A stretch of 64,000 bases of DNA, taken from Plecoglossus altivelis. Lineage: Eukaryota > Chordata > Actinopteri > Osmeriformes > Plecoglossidae. Position 1 is the first letter of the stretch. Every line of letters starts with the position of its first letter. This document shows positions 11,701-23,775 of this stretch, one piece after another. Position numbers and translations under genes: made by a program. The stretch lies in assembly GCA_036571765.1 (NCBI GenBank), contig BROE01000020.1, positions 18,265,236 through 18,329,235 on the forward strand, written 5' to 3'. The notes below the pieces were generated by a model. It did not search any database and had not been told where the DNA came from. It was given only the letters and a program-made list of their open reading frames with translations.

Positions 11701-11915
11701 TGATCGCCTAAACTTGTGTTGCCTTTGACGTTCATGGGAACAGGGCTGCCAAAGTTTGTCTTAACTTGAATCCTGCACACTAGATTGTAATTGGCTGAGT
11801 TGTAATACTGAATTCATCACTGGTTCTGGACAGAATTTACAGGGTAGAAGTTCAAGTGCAGATTTAGCTCATGACATCAGACAAGGACTCACAATTTCAT
11901 TTTTAAAACGGCATG

Positions 11916-11921
11916 TTTATT
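11916..11921 (-). terminator. Candidate polyadenylation signal for tmcc1
   Basis: TTTATT on the + strand is AATAAA on the - strand, about 1.24 kb past the tmcc1 stop codon. The 11922-13161 stretch would then be tmcc1 3' UTR containing an inserted hAT-like element. Confidence 0.5.
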
Positions 11922-12402
11922 CATCTTAAAAAATAAAAAATAAACTAAAAAGTTACTATTTCATCAGCGCTAATAGAAACAGTACGGAAGCGCTGAGTCT
12001 GTTGAGCAGGTGTACTGCTCTTCAAGTATTTAGTTCATAGATTCGTTTTTTGATTCTTCATCAGGGGAACAGAAGACGAGACCTAAGAGGCCTGTCAAGT
12101 CCGACCAACCACAACTAAGAGCTCTTCAGATCATCCTGGTCCAATCCGATCCAGTGTTACAAACAGAGGTCCGTCCAACAGAAACAAGTCAAGAACCCAA
12201 CACTTGCTTGATCCGACAACGAACGCGTCACTCCGCAGGCCGCAGCTCAGTCTTCACTTCAGTATTTAGCAGGAAGAGAGAAGAATTGGTGACATTGGCA
12301 GATTTAGTTCAATGGGGAGAGATTTGGGAGATCAAAAGAGGGCAATAAACACAGATGAGAGAACAGGTTGAAGGAAAGAAGTGAGACATGAAGAGGTTAG
12401 AC

Positions 12403-12615
12403 CAGGGGTGTCCAATCCTGGTCCTCGAGGGACACTGTCCTGACAGTTTTAGATGTCTCCCTGCTCCAGCACATCTAAATCTAATGAATGGGTCGTTTAT
12501 CAAGCTCTGTGGAAGCCTCATAATGACCCTTCATTAGAATCAGGTGTGCTGGAGCAGTAAAACATCTAAACCTGTCAGGACAGAGTGCCTCGAGGACCAG
12601 GATTGGACACCCTTG
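12403..12615. mobile_element. hAT-like MITE, 213 bp, with intact target duplication
   Basis: The ends are near-perfect inverted repeats of about 28 bases: CAGGGGTGTCCAATCCTGG at the left, the complement of CCAGGATTGGACACCCTTG at the right. The 8-base sequence GGTTAGAC is present at 12395-12402 and again at 12616-12623, an exact target-site duplication. It lies in the presumed tmcc1 3' UTR. Confidence 0.88.
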
Positions 12616-13161
12616 GGTTAGACAGAAAAGGAATAAGATAAGAAAAAGCAGAATACCGACTCATCACCTCCATAAACGAAACAGGAGAGTGCTATTGATT
12701 GATCAACTGCAGTAAAAACAGCCATAATATTTGTCAGTACCACTTGAATCAAATCTAAATGATAAAACTCTGTATTAAAACGTTTCCAAGTAGGAGGGTT
12801 GGATGGGTGGGGTGTGTGCGATACAACAACACAAATCATCAATGTGTAAACAAATTCACTCTTAAAAGAGAGAAATAAAGTGTGCAGTTCTCTCATCTCC
12901 TTCAGCTGAGCTCGTGTGCCAGAGGCTATGGGTGAAATCTTCAGATTCTCGCCACGCGCTCTTTCTCCAAATGCATTGTGGGAAGCCAAGCACACCTCCC
13001 CGGCAACGCCTTCAGAGAAAGACTGGAGAGGATGCCAAGCGCCGGAGCAACGTTAAGATACACATCCCCAGTCCCTCTCTCTTTCTCTCTCTTCTCTGCG
13101 TCACTCCCACCCCTCTCTTCTAGTCCTTTGGCTGGTGCCCCACACCGTCCCCCCCTGCAGG

Positions 13162-16100
13162 TCATCTGGGGTGTAGCAGGAAGCGGGCCAGGTACTGAGA
13201 GATGACCTCCCAGTTCCTCCACAGGAACGCCAGCAGCACCATCAGGAGCAGCGTGGACAACGTGCGGCTGCGAGTCTTCATCAGGGGCACGACGCAGTTG
13301 GCCACGGTGGAGACGAACACCAGCAGCACGGCCATGAGGGCCAGCAGCACGTTGATGAGCTTCCCCAGCAGGGTGCGGGCTGTGGCGTTCTCCAGTCCCT
13401 CCAGCTGCACCACCTGCTGCTGCTGTTGCTGCAGCTCCATCTTGGAGATGCGTGTCTGACACGCCTCCAGCGCCTCCTGTGGACGGGGGTGGAAGGGTGC
13501 AGGGGTGGGAGAGGGCACAATTTTGAGTCACAAAATATTTTCAGTGTTATTTCTTCAGAATGTTTTTTTTATACGTCTTGGAGATAGAACTTGCCAAATC
13601 CACGATGAAAAGCCCAAAATAACGACACTGATGCATGATATGATCTGAGACAGATGGCGAGACAGACCTGAATGTCTCTCGCACGCTCGTAAGACTGATA
13701 GGCTATCTTCTCCTCCATGCTGGCCAGCTCCTGCTTCAGGTTCAGGATCTCATTCTGGTGCAGCTCAGTTAAGTCGTTAAGCTGCTCTTCTAAGCGTTCG
13801 CACCTGTGAAGGAAACAGAGCTCAGGAAGGACACGAGACAAGGGGGGGAGGTGTGATGATGACTCCCTTTCAACGACAAAGATCTATAGTGTTGTTGACA
13901 GCGATGACCCACCTGTACCGCTCCTCTTGCAGGGCCTGCATGATCATGGTATAGTCCCTTTGGTAGTGGCCCTTCAGGTTGTCCAAGGACTCCTCCAGAC
14001 GACCCTGGTTTTCCCGGAGTTCCTGGACCTCGTGGAGAAGCGTGTCGAAGCCTGACATCTGTCCGTGCTCCAGGGTGTTGCCTTTGGAGCTGGGCGGGCC
14101 CCCGGGGGCCCCTGTGATGCTGTTGCCCCCTGCTGAGCCAGAGGTGGCACTGGAGCAGTCGTCCTCACTGCCGTATTTGGGGCTTGACTGGATCTGGCCG
14201 CTCCCCAAGGTCCTAGACCCGCTGCCCCCGACCCCGTCCTCGCCCTGGGGCTCGTCTAGGGAGTCCTTTAGGCCGGCGATGTTGTCTGCGCTTCCGAACT
14301 TGTTGCGGATGAGAGAGGCGATCTCCCTGGGCTTGGAAACCACGGCCCCGGCTGCAGAGTGGGTGGCGTGGGAGAAACTGGAGAGACCTCCTGTCACCTG
14401 CAGGGGGCAGAGTTGAGAAGAGAGTCAATGAAAGGAATACGGCACGGCGTCGGATCGGATGTGACGTGACCTTGAATTTCTCAAATCTCCCATCTCCATG
14501 ATGTCTAACTCCATCCATTCATTCAACTCACTGCGCCAGATCTAACTTTCTGTGCTTGGGACCTCAGCGGGGGAGCGGGGAGGAGGGAATGCAGTGGATC
14601 GTGAGGGCAGTTTCGTGGGAGACACTGGATGGAAGACAGACTGACATTGAGACAACGCCCACTGGCTTTGTGTTGCTCCTGAGTTAATAGCAAGGCTAGT
14701 TCTGAAACTACGCGATAACACTGGGCTCCTGAGTCTGCTCTAGGTAAATGCACAGATGAAATGTTCACCTGGAAAACACGGTTTCGCCACGCAAAGAGCG
14801 ACAAAACGCAATGTAGGCGATCGTGTAACCCCCCCTCCCCTTCCCTTCCCTTCCCCCTCCCCTCCCCTTCCCCTCCCCTCCCCTCCCCTTCCCTCCCCTC
14901 CCCTCCCCGTCCCCTCCCCGTCAGTACAACCTTTGCCCCACGTCTTTGAGTCCCTGGTGCATGTCCCGGAACACGTCTTTGGGCTGGCGGGGGATGCCAT
15001 TGTGCTCCACCTCCCGGAGCTTCCTGTGGTAGTGCTCCAGCTTCCTCTGCAGGTGTTGGATGGTCTGCGCTGACTTCTGATTCTTCTTCTCGAACACCTG
15101 CTTGATGCGAGCGCTCTGCTGCTTGTCCGCGTTGTTGGCCAGTTTCAGGTACTCGGCCACGTTGTCGTCGCGGGCCGTCTGCTCGATCTTGATCTGCTCC
15201 GTGAGCTTCAGGATCTTCTGCTGCAGCTGTGCGATGGCCTGCTTGGTGCGCTGGGGGTCCGGGGTGTTGTCCACAGCGTCGTAGCCGTCCGGGCCGTAGG
15301 AGAGCGCGTTGGGCGACACGGCGGGGCCGGAGCCATCGGCACGGTCCAACTGGGCCACAGGGGAGGGGGGGGGGGGGGGATGAGAGAAAGAAACGAATGA
15401 AATCAAAATATGAGATAAGGATGGGGAAAAAGCAGCTCAAATATTTGATTCATTTTCATTCATTTTCTACCGCTTGTTCCCGTTAGGGGTCGTGGGTGAC
15501 TGGAACCTATCCCAGTGACTTTGGGCCTTATTTTATTCATTTCCTCCCAGAATATTCAAGATGTATTCACCTTCCATTATTTGGGCATGTATTTTGGTGG
15601 CATTGTTGTTTGTCAAAGTATTTTGGCAGCAGGACTGGTTATATACTGAAACACACAGCTTGCTGGAGGCTGCAGGACTGGTTATATACCGAAACACACA
15701 GCTTGCTGGAGGCTGCAGGACTGGTTATATACTGAAACACACAGCTTGCTGGAGGCTGCAGGACTGGTTATATACCATAACAAACAGCTTGCAAGAGGCT
15801 GCAGGACTGGTTATATACCGAAACACACAGCTTGCAGGAGGCTGCAGGACTGGTTATATACCGAAACACACAGCTTGCAGGAGGCTGCAGGACTGGTTAT
15901 ATACTGAAACACACAGCTTGCTGGAGGCTGCAGGAATGGTTATATACCGAAACACACAGCTTGCAGGAGGCTGCAGGACTGGTTATATACCGAAACACAC
16001 AGCTTGCTGGAGGCTGCAGGACTGGTTATATACCGAAACACACAGCTTGCTGGAGGCTGCAGGAACGGAGACAGTTAATGCTCGCTCTAAGAATGACAGC

Positions 16101-18217
16101 GAGTCAGTCACTCAACCCACAGTGTGGTCTAGACTCCTCTGCTCTGCCAGCCACTCTGCTCATGCAAGTTAATTACTGAGCTTGGGGGTGATTAGGGCTG
16201 TGTTGACTGAACATCTTAACCCTCAGTCTTACCGACAGATACTTACTGCTCAGAAGCTTTGGTTGTGCCATCGACCTCAGGAAATGGACTGTGTGGGTGT
16301 TTGCAATGTTAGTAGCTACAGTCCATGACTGCATGCAACATTATATGCAAGGGCTGTTTCAACTTGGAAGTCGATAGATGTTTAAGTGCACTGCGTAACA
16401 GGGCAGGGACGGATGGCGTTTTTTTAAATCAATACTTGAGCTACCGTCTTCACAGCAAGCAAACATGGCACTACAGCGGCTCGTCTGACATCATAGAGCA
16501 CGAAACGCTGACACAACGAAAGCAACAGCACAAGACAAGCTCTCTTCTCCCGCTCACCGAGGTCTGACTGACCTCAAGTACACTCGAAAGACAGCGACAA
16601 CTAAATTTAGAACGGCTTAGAGCACATAGTGACCCAGCCATACAGTCAATCTCTGACCTGCTAGCACTGACAGCTCAACTGTCTTAGCTAAACACTCGTC
16701 CCCCCATCCTTCCGTATCCACCAAACACCTTTTCCAACCTGACTTCATGCTCTTTGCTGTTGCCGTTTTACATGAGATGTGCTTGAGGTCAAGAGAGAAT
16801 GTAGTGGTAAACATATGGAATTAAACAAGCTCATTTGTAAACATTTAACTTACACTCCAGGTATATCTGAACACAGACTCAACATTGCCCACACAAGCAC
16901 AGTAAACTGCCTGATGTCTAAAATGTTTACAAAGTCAGACTTTTCCCCGAAATGTTACACTACACATCTAAAATATAATAATACATATCATTTAATATGA
17001 AACATCAACGGCACAGAACATAAATGTATTGGATACATTTAGTACACATTTAAACTGAGCAACATTTAATACCACAATCCCAATAGTTAAAGCCTTTGAT
17101 TAGACAGCATAAAGTCTATAATCTGTCCTTGCACATAATAATTATATCAGTTATTGCAAATCTTCTGTTTACTAGAGCTTCAGTTTTATTCCGTGACGTG
17201 ATCCTGAGGTGTACAAGCCGCACTGCCCTGTTTTAAAGCACTTTGCTGTCTAGTCTTATGATTCCTTATGTGGACTTTCAAGAAGAAAGATTTTAAAGGG
17301 GTTCCACAGTAAAGAACCTTTATTCATATAAACTGAAATATATTATATTTATTATATATAAATATACTCTCTATTGCCATTTATATCTCTTTGTGCTTGT
17401 TTGACTGTATTTATGTCAAGTGAGAAAAATTCGGTTGGCTATAAAGAATACCTGTGGTTGCCCTTTTTCAGTTTGTAGTAGTATTCATATTAATCTCACC
17501 CACTACTTTTCACACAAAAAAATGCACTAGTGCTTCTTACTTTCTGTTTATTGGATTTGTGTTATCCTCAATATTCGACTGTTCTGCTGCCAAGGTCTCC
17601 TGGAAACTCACCCTGTCCTGCTCCTCCGTGGAGTGATACCCAGAGGTGAGTAGCATCAGGCTGTCAGTGATGGCAGGGCTGCTTGGTGCGTCCGTGGTGG
17701 AAGATGAGCGTGGTCGCCCCACCTGCAGCAGGGCTTCCTGGGTGCTGCGCCGATGGATCTGGGGGCTGCCTTTCTGGGGGGGGTCCCCAGTTCCCCCCGC
17801 CTTGCCGCGCCGGCTCTGCAAGCTGGTTCCTCGTTTCATCATGGGGGGGGCGCCTCGGATCTGCTGCAGGACGCGACTCAGAGCTGCGGGGGGGGCGGAA
17901 GCAGCGGGGGGGTCAGAGTCCGGAGGGCCGGCCGGAGGGACGGAGCCGTCCCCGACCTCTGACCCCCCGTCAGGGGGCTCAGGGGGCGGGGCGCCGGTGG
18001 AGTGGGAGGAGGCAGCAGCGTCGTGCGGCGAGACAGAGGAGCGGCGACGCTGCGGCTGGAAGAGTTGCTTCAGCCCGTGACCCAGGGCCCCCATGTTCTC
18101 CAGGGCATTGTGGGTAATTTTGGACATGGACTCGGACGCCCTCCTCCCACCCTCCAGCTCAGGTCGGCCGCCAGCTTCCAGCTCCTCTGGGCTCTGCTCA
18201 GTACTAGCCTGATCCAT
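13162..18217 (-). CDS. tmcc1: Transmembrane and coiled-coil domain protein 1
   Basis: Endoplasmic-reticulum protein with coiled coils and a C-terminal membrane hairpin, implicated in ER-associated endosome fission. Exons (- strand): 18217-17612, 15349-14931 (or 14942), 14397-13913, 13803-13668, 13476-13162. Exon 1 has SKITHNALENMGALGHGLKQ and the basic RRRSSVSPHD. Exon 2 has TPDPQRTKQAIAQLQQKILK and the long coiled coil through VFEKKNQKSAQTIQHLQRKL. Exon 3 has GAVVSKPREIASLIRNKFGS. Exon 5 carries two membrane segments and ends FLLHPR. The end resembles TMCC1 (ending SPR) more than TMCC2. The start at 18217 (MDQASTEQ) aligns with the human N-terminus; an in-frame ATG at 18250 is possible. The exon 2 donor is problematic (see findings); using 14931 with one missing base gives 653 residues, the human length. 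Confidence 0.92.
14829..14923 (+). repeat. (CCCCTTCCCTC)n C-rich repeat beside a splice donor
   Basis: A CCCCTCCCCTTCC tract lies immediately downstream (on the - strand) of the tmcc1 exon 2 donor, so the intron begins with a G-rich tract on the transcribed strand. Confidence 0.85.
15440..15550 (+). repeat. Fragment of a dispersed fish repeat
   Basis: Contains CATTTTCTACCGCTTGTTCC, then GGGTCGTGG and GGAACCTATCCCAGTGAC, wording typical of a widespread teleost interspersed repeat tail. It sits in a tmcc1 intron just upstream of the 43 bp array. Confidence 0.5.
15631..16070 (+). repeat. 43 bp minisatellite, about 10 copies
   Basis: The unit starts AGGACTGGTTATATACCGAA, continues with ACACACAGCTTGC and ends GGAGGCTGC; copy starts such as 15631 and 15674 are 43 bases apart. 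Copies differ at a few sites (ACTGAA/ACCGAA, TTGCTGG/TTGCAGG). It is in the tmcc1 intron between exons 1 and 2. Confidence 0.92.
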
Positions 18218-18250
18218 CAGAGGGCGCCAGGTTCGCGGGGGTGAATTCAA

Positions 18251-21200
18251 GTCGGGGGTGCGGGGGGTTTAGCTACGCCCCGCCACCACACCCCCCTCTC
18301 GGGGAGCGTGGGCTCAGAGCCGGGGAGGCTTGGGGCTCAGATGGGCACTGCCAGCGTACATGCATCTGAAGACTGACTCAAAGTCATGCTTGTCTACCAC
18401 AGAAGGAAAATAAAAATGGATTATGATGTGCAGCAGTGGCTGGTAAAGGAAAGAAAGAGCAGCAAAATATAACATTAGGCAGCAGTGTCTGGGCTGGCTT
18501 TGAGACATAGAGGCTTGACTGGGACGTTGTCTTTACTTTCCAAATGAATTGGTTTATTCAGTTGATAAACGTAGTGTATTGTATTAGTTCATGGTTCCAG
18601 AACAGTTCGAATTAGCCTAATTCCAGTCACATGACCAAGCAACGTGTCTCAAATGACCATGACCCACTGTGACTACAAAAACAATATTATAATAAAAATT
18701 CTACCATTTAAAAAAAGTAATTTCTCAATAAAAGCATAGTGTATGCTAAAACTCATGGCTACATCAAATAATAACAAATACAAAATTCTGAAATGCTTGA
18801 ATTACCTTTGAAACACTTAAATATCCTGAAGTATTTCAGTCAAGTAATTACAAAATCTGTATAGGCATGCCTATTCAAAGTGCCATTTTGATTGGGTAGG
18901 ATTCTAGTGGTGATCTAATTCAAGACATTTCAGAAAATAGCCTTTTAAAATGCGTGAACACAAGTACATTCAAAAGATTTGGATGATGGTGGCGCTAATG
19001 ACGAAACAGATAAAAAGGCAATGGAACACTGAAAAGAGTCTGATGACGGGAGTGCGGAGGTTTGGGTTTTTGTGGACTGGGGCACCTGAAATATCCAGCG
19101 CATTCTGCTTGAAGAGCTTCGAAGTGACTGTAGGTGCTTAAAAGGAGCGCTTTCCAGGCACTGACAGACTGATGACACAAACGGCAGGAGACAGACACAC
19201 AGAGACAGGTAGAGAGTAATGTAGGCAGCTTACCATTCGTCCAGCCTCTCTTCTTCTGTCTCGGAGCTTGGGATTGGCTGCAGAGGAGGAGGTCAACATG
19301 AGACAAATGACGTTTATACGCATGCGATAATGTTTAGATATTTTTTTCGGTTCGACCTTTCCTATATTTATTTAGTGACGTTTTTTTTACTGGCCGATGG
19401 CAGCGTTTCGAAAAGACACCAAGTTTAGACTGTGCAGTAGGGTCACCCCAAATGGTACATCTAAAGTCTCTCTTGTAAATCCACAAACTACCTTCATAGT
19501 AGCTGTTTCCCATGTTAGTATTCGTTGACTACCACTAAGCAGAACTGGAAAGAACGTTGATCAAGAAATATGTCGATCTGACTGATTATTGACCTGACTT
19601 GTTCGGACTCAAGCTGCATTGCAAAAACTGTATCTGATTCCGGACCTGAGTGCAAGTTTCCAAATCTAAATAGAAAGTAAACTGATTCCATGTGATTTGA
19701 GCTCTTCACACTGTTAAGGAGAAAATGGAGTCGCAAAACAGGATTGGATTTGGGCCACTTCTGCCAGTGTATGAGCATGTCCATACTCTGGCTCAGATTC
19801 TACCATAACCGGTAGAAGCAGTGACTCTTCAAGCAAGTAGTCTTCACATGACCTATCCAAGTACATCTACTTAATTAGCTGTCAGTCTTCGAAGCGCACA
19901 GCACAGTTGTTACTTTAATTTCAGATCGGGCAAATACTTTTCATCAATTAGGATAGTCATTTAAATTGACTGTCAGGAAATGTGCATGGGAGTAGAGAGA
20001 GGCTGGTAAGGAGAGCTGAAGGAGACTGATGTGAGATGAGCTTCAGTGTTTTGTATGGGCAAACACTGACCATCACTTGAATTTGCACCTGACATACTTA
20101 GTAGCAAGGAGTCAAAGACGAGTCAAAGACAAGTCAATAACAAACCATCCACAAACGCCTCAAAAGCAGCAATTGACCAGTGAGCATAAAAAAACACAAC
20201 TAAAGATGATATTTGGTGAGTACACATTTATTGGCTGCCAGCAATGTAACTCCAAAAGTACATTTTTACGAATGTACTTTTTGACTGATAGTCAAAGATA
20301 AATGATTAATGTCTGGCAATATGCAGCTTCAGAAATATTGGCAAAATAGTTTCTTTTGAACACTGTAGGCCCAATTCTCGCAGATTGAGACTGGTTATAA
20401 TGAATGGAGCTGATTAATGAAGCTTAATCTATCAAATTATCCCCTATCAATACGACATAGCTGAGTTAGCTACTATCAACTCACCTCCTCATCAATAGCT
20501 ATGATGCTAAATGCTAACATGCTTACACGTATAAGATCTAATGTCATTCATGCTATCCCTGACATTTAAACCGACCTACCAAATAACCAGTATTGCTTGG
20601 AATACTGGTTATCTAGCCTTTCTCTCTCCCTCCCTTTACGCACGAACGCACGCACACACATGCGCGCGCACACACACACGCACACACTCTCTCTCTCCCT
20701 CTCTCACTTAAAGTTAGACTTAAAGAGTGAAAATATTGATCCCTGCCAGCATGCACACACCCAGGTGTTCACAGAGGGTGACAGACATGGGCGTGTGACA
20801 CACACACCTAACCCTGGAGGTAATTTACCCAGAGCTGAAGGGATACAGCCAACTGTGCCATCTATGAATTATTAAGGAGACAAACAGAGGAGTGACTGTA
20901 AGACTCTGCATAGCTATTGTGTGTGTCACTGTCAACAAGCCGGTATTACTAAACCGTTTGAAAGCAGTTCCTGTTAAACACCTATGGCAGCTACTCCTTC
21001 TTCCAACTTATGACGAGAAAGCCCGGACGCTAGTGGCGTTTGACTGCGAAACAGAAAGATAAGATTCGATCCTGGGTTGGCTAGACGCAGAGTGTAGTAA
21101 CAAGCGTCGGTGTGTACAGTATACAGACAGAAGCACTGATATATTGCCTACAGACACAGTAAAGTCTTATGCTCCACCAGGGCACAGTATTTATGTTCAA

Positions 21201-23734
21201 AGTGGGTCAGTCTGCACTAGCCTTTTGCTCCCCCCCATAGCCACTAGCCTTTTGCTCCCCCCCATAGCCACTAGCCTACTCCCTCACACATACACCCTTC
21301 CAAGGTCATGCAGCCCACAAACGAGAGTGTGTGTAGCTAATGCTTGAGTCGATTAAATGGTCACTTGTTGCCTTGTTGTAAACCCTTAAAGCTGTGTCGC
21401 TATGACGATCCGAACAAAATTCTACCAACGTACAGCCATGGTAACACACTACTCGGCATGGGAGGTTATTTGCTGCTTTTTTCCATGGGAAAATATGCTG
21501 TGTCACCCCCCAACTCAATCTCATTCGAGCTCCCTCCCACTGCCATCCCACTCAAGTTCATTTATCAGGTTGTCTTTCCTTACGGGCTTATGAAACAGCT
21601 CAGTTGGGGGCATTTGGGAAGATGCTATTCTAGCATTGGACAGCCACAGCCACGTACCTTGAAACTCAATCATCAAAAGGCCTACTTATTATATCTGTGC
21701 AAAAGACACTGCTTGGAATTCCTTCAGATTTTTTTTATTATTTTTTTTTACAATTTGACCATTTGGAATATTGCATGCCATTACCAGGGGAAAAGATAGC
21801 ATGTAAGAGGCCATTTCATTTACGGAAGCGAGTCTCACATTGGACACCCATCAGATGTGTATGGTGTTGTAGAAGTATGATTCTTCAAAGCAAGTTTGCT
21901 GTTGGAGAACTACATAAGAGGCTCTGAAACCAAAGAATTAGCATTCTCCATCTGGCAGCCTACGTTAATTGGCATTCAAGCTGGCAGGCATCATTTCTGT
22001 ACAGTTGCTGTCATAACCACCCACCAGTATCACAATCATTAAGATTACCTGCTGTTGTGACTAAGTGGGATTTGTGCTTAGGTTTGAACATCCACTGAAG
22101 TAGGTTGAAATACTTTTTTTCATTATAACTACTGTATGTCCTTAATCCGCTTTTGCCTTGCTTGACCATTTGAGTCATTGTAAAAAAAGTGAGTGGCAAT
22201 GACAATTACAACCCTGACGAGACAAATAAATACATATGAGTGATTTTGCACAATTGCTTCGATAAGATGTTGAAGGCTCTTATTTTCACTTCATCTGGTG
22301 AGGCGATGCGATGTGTTTACGCCAACATTTACGCCAAGGCTTCTATATGTGGTATCGATTCCAAACACGTCCCAAAAAAATCACCGGCTAGCTAGTCCAA
22401 AGTTATTCTAACTCGTTCGCTAGCTGTCGATACAAATTTACGTTTATTGGATTGCTTAGTGAAAGAAAGTAGGTGGATGCAATTTAATCACGACGCAGTG
22501 CGGAGGTTGAATGGCTTCGCTGGGTGCTAGCTTGTAGCTTGCTCTCGAGTGAACAGCTAAACTTACAGGTAGCACTACCGGTGCACGGGGTGTGGGTAGC
22601 AGGGAATTCAGTGAGAGTGCCATCTCTCTCTCTAAAGTCATTCCCAAACCTTTTTTATTTGCTAAAGTAACTGTAATAAATAAGTCGGTTTCCAGCGAAC
22701 ACATTCATCTTCATGCTGACACACCCAAGAAGTCCATCATGATGCAGGCTGGCATCCGTGTAAACATTCAAACGGTTTAGTTTGTGTTGCTAGCGAGCGC
22801 TGTGAGCTCATCAACTAGCACTGACTAGGTAGATAACCAACTGTACTGTAGAAGAATGTTAGGATTTACATCAGCGACAACTTATTTAATGTAACTATGT
22901 ACGTTATATGAAGTACAAAATGTTAAATCAGTACTGTATACTCATTTAACCCTTATTTAGGCTAATGTGATTTGTATTTAGTCCATCTTCTGATAACAAT
23001 AGCAAAACTGCACTCATGCCACGGCCAACAACTTTTGTTTTAGCTTTATAGCTTCAAAAGAATAGTTAGTTCAATAGTTAGTCACAATGTTCGACTACTA
23101 GCGCTTTATGTATGTAGATTGAACTGATGTCTAGCTAATACCTGTCATCTAGTTCGCTTGACATGTAGCTCTAAGCAGGCAGTCAGACTTGCTCTTCCTA
23201 GCTAGGTTAGCAACCCAGAACAGGTCCATTTCTGCCATTCTGGAAGGGAGCAGTACGGTACAGTATGGTAGGGTCAGAAATTGTATATAACTAGGTCCTC
23301 CTACGCCAAGTATCTATACGATTGATCATAACAAGTGACACATTCTTATTCTCAAATACACGATTCAAGTCTGAAGTGTGTTAACTAACCAACGTAGGCT
23401 ACATTACAATCTCGCAAAAGGTATTGCATCGAGGACCTGCCCTCCAACATGAGGAAATAGCTTGAGCCGGCTAGAAGTCTGACGAACGGTGTCAGGAGAA
23501 GCACTAGTATCCAACTACTAAGCTACGTTGCTAGCCAGCTAGCTAACAGCAGCTGGCAAGCTAGCTTAGCTGACATCGCTAAACAAAGTTAATCGGTTAC
23601 CCGTTGTCATATTACAGAAACACAAGTGAACAATCAGCCAATTATATTTCTACTAACATTCGTCTATCAAATTACCTATTTAGTCACAGGCATCAACTTA
23701 CATGGGTGCTGAGAGGATTGTGTTGACCGTTCAT
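18251..23734. other. No supported gene; presumed tmcc1 5' region
   Basis: Mostly AT-rich unique sequence. It has CA/CT microsatellite at 20618-20705 and a 26-28 base duplication near 21215-21270 (TAGCCTTTTGCTCCCCCCCA twice). Short TAGC-rich palindromic stretches occur near 23530-23575. No convincing exon was found on either strand. Untranslated tmcc1 leader exons could lie here but cannot be recognised by eye. Confidence 0.5.
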
Positions 23735-23775
23735 TTCTCCCAATGGCACCCTCCCACGATGACGTCAAACGTGTT
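23735..23775 (-). promoter_or_regulatory. Candidate tmcc1 promoter elements (CRE and CCAAT context)
   Basis: A full palindromic CRE, TGACGTCA, is at 23760-23767, 20-odd bases from CTCCCAATGG. The spot is 5.5 kb upstream of the tmcc1 start codon, with TAGC-rich sequence just inside it. Use as the tmcc1 promoter is inference from position. Confidence 0.3.

Noticed and set aside
15561..16172. 203-residue + strand open frame
   Set aside because: Produced by the 43 bp minisatellite; no start context or domain, and intronic to tmcc1. Kept only as a curiosity in the findings.
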